Positions 43,035 to 43,131 of a stretch of 43,131 nucleotides of DNA are shown here, one piece after another. Within the stretch, counting starts at the first letter, position 1. Each line of letters starts with the position of its first letter. The stretch is from JAVBMC01 sp031552845 (GTDB lineage Bacteria > Verrucomicrobiota > Kiritimatiellia > RFP12 > DVOR01), in NCBI GenBank assembly GCA_031552845.1, contig JAVBMC010000012.1, positions 1 through 43,131 of the forward strand, read 5' to 3'. The position numbers and the translations under genes were made by a program. Under the pieces are notes generated by a model. It was not told the DNA's origin and searched no databases. It saw only the letters and a list, made by a program, of their open reading frames with translations.

Positions 43035-43131
43035 GGTCAAGCCACACGGCGTATTAGTACCGGTCAGCTGAGCACATTGCTGCGCTTACACCTCCGGCCT
43101 ATCAAGGTTGTAGTCTTCAACCCGCCTTTAG
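43035..43131 (-). rRNA. 23S ribosomal RNA, 3' end (partial)
   Basis: The minus strand reads GGAGGTGTAAGCGCAGCAAT, GTGCTCAGCTGACCGGTACT and AATACGCCGTGTGGCTTGAC, which is the highly conserved 3' terminal part of bacterial 23S rRNA. The mature end is near 43035, before GTTTTAACCGACGGTTCGG, which is a small hairpin in the 23S-5S spacer. The gene continues out of the window to the right. Confidence 0.95.

Overview
The window looks like a chromosomal segment of a PVC-superphylum bacterium, most likely Verrucomicrobiota/Kiritimatiellota-like or Lentisphaerota-like. This is inferred from gene families, not from a marker phylogeny. The supporting signs are a DUF1549/DUF1553-DUF1501-PPC gene triad, an autotransporter-associated beta-strand-repeat protein, a PQQ-like propeller protein starting its mature part with WPNWRGPNRD, a Tat-exported Gfo/Idh/MocA protein and an STAS-MlaE fusion. 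A TonB receptor, MlaE and many lipoprotein or Sec signals show a diderm envelope. NfnAB and NADP-type GdhA fit an anaerobic or fermentative metabolism.

Layout. (1) 82-5080, minus: a GH5 glycosidase, a secreted beta-strand-repeat protein broken by a frameshift, and an exported nucleoside-hydrolase-like protein, tightly packed as one operon. (2) 5081-6157: repeat-rich spacer. (3) 6158-14256, plus: PQQ-propeller protein, rdgB, an OlsF-like two-domain acyltransferase, recN, hemL and a Tat-exported oxidoreductase. (4) 14273-16485, minus: a WG-repeat protein and a lipoprotein overlapping by ATGA. (5) 16486-17686: a 1.2 kb spacer with an 11-unit 22-bp tandem array. (6) 17687-20687, plus: two overlapping paralogous exported proteins of unknown function. 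(7) 20769-24680, plus: gdhA with a good sigma70-type promoter, a terminator, then nfnA-nfnB. (8) 24703-31611, minus: TonB receptor, preceded by the PPC/DUF1501/DUF1549 triad. (9) 31660-34306, minus: a sensor/PP2C phosphatase/HATPase fusion and its STAS partner (a partner-switching module). (10) 34307-34806: a spacer with a 5-unit 22-bp palindrome array. (11) 34807-39624, minus: an overlapping operon of an unknown exported protein, STAS-MlaE, ribF and a large TPR-like exported protein. (12) 39857-42280, minus: pheT without an adjacent pheS. (13) 42845-43131, minus: 5S rRNA and the 3' end of 23S rRNA, with a strong terminator.

The most unusual content is non-coding. Three intergenic tandem arrays (17117-17358, 34533-34632, 42411-42501) have 22- or 23-bp periods, each built from short palindromic cores separated by less conserved spacers. 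Several dispersed hairpin elements also recur across the window. The + strand is strikingly C-rich over C/A-ending codons in plus genes and G/T-ending codons in minus genes at both ends of the window, and this skew weakens in the middle (about 17-31 kb).
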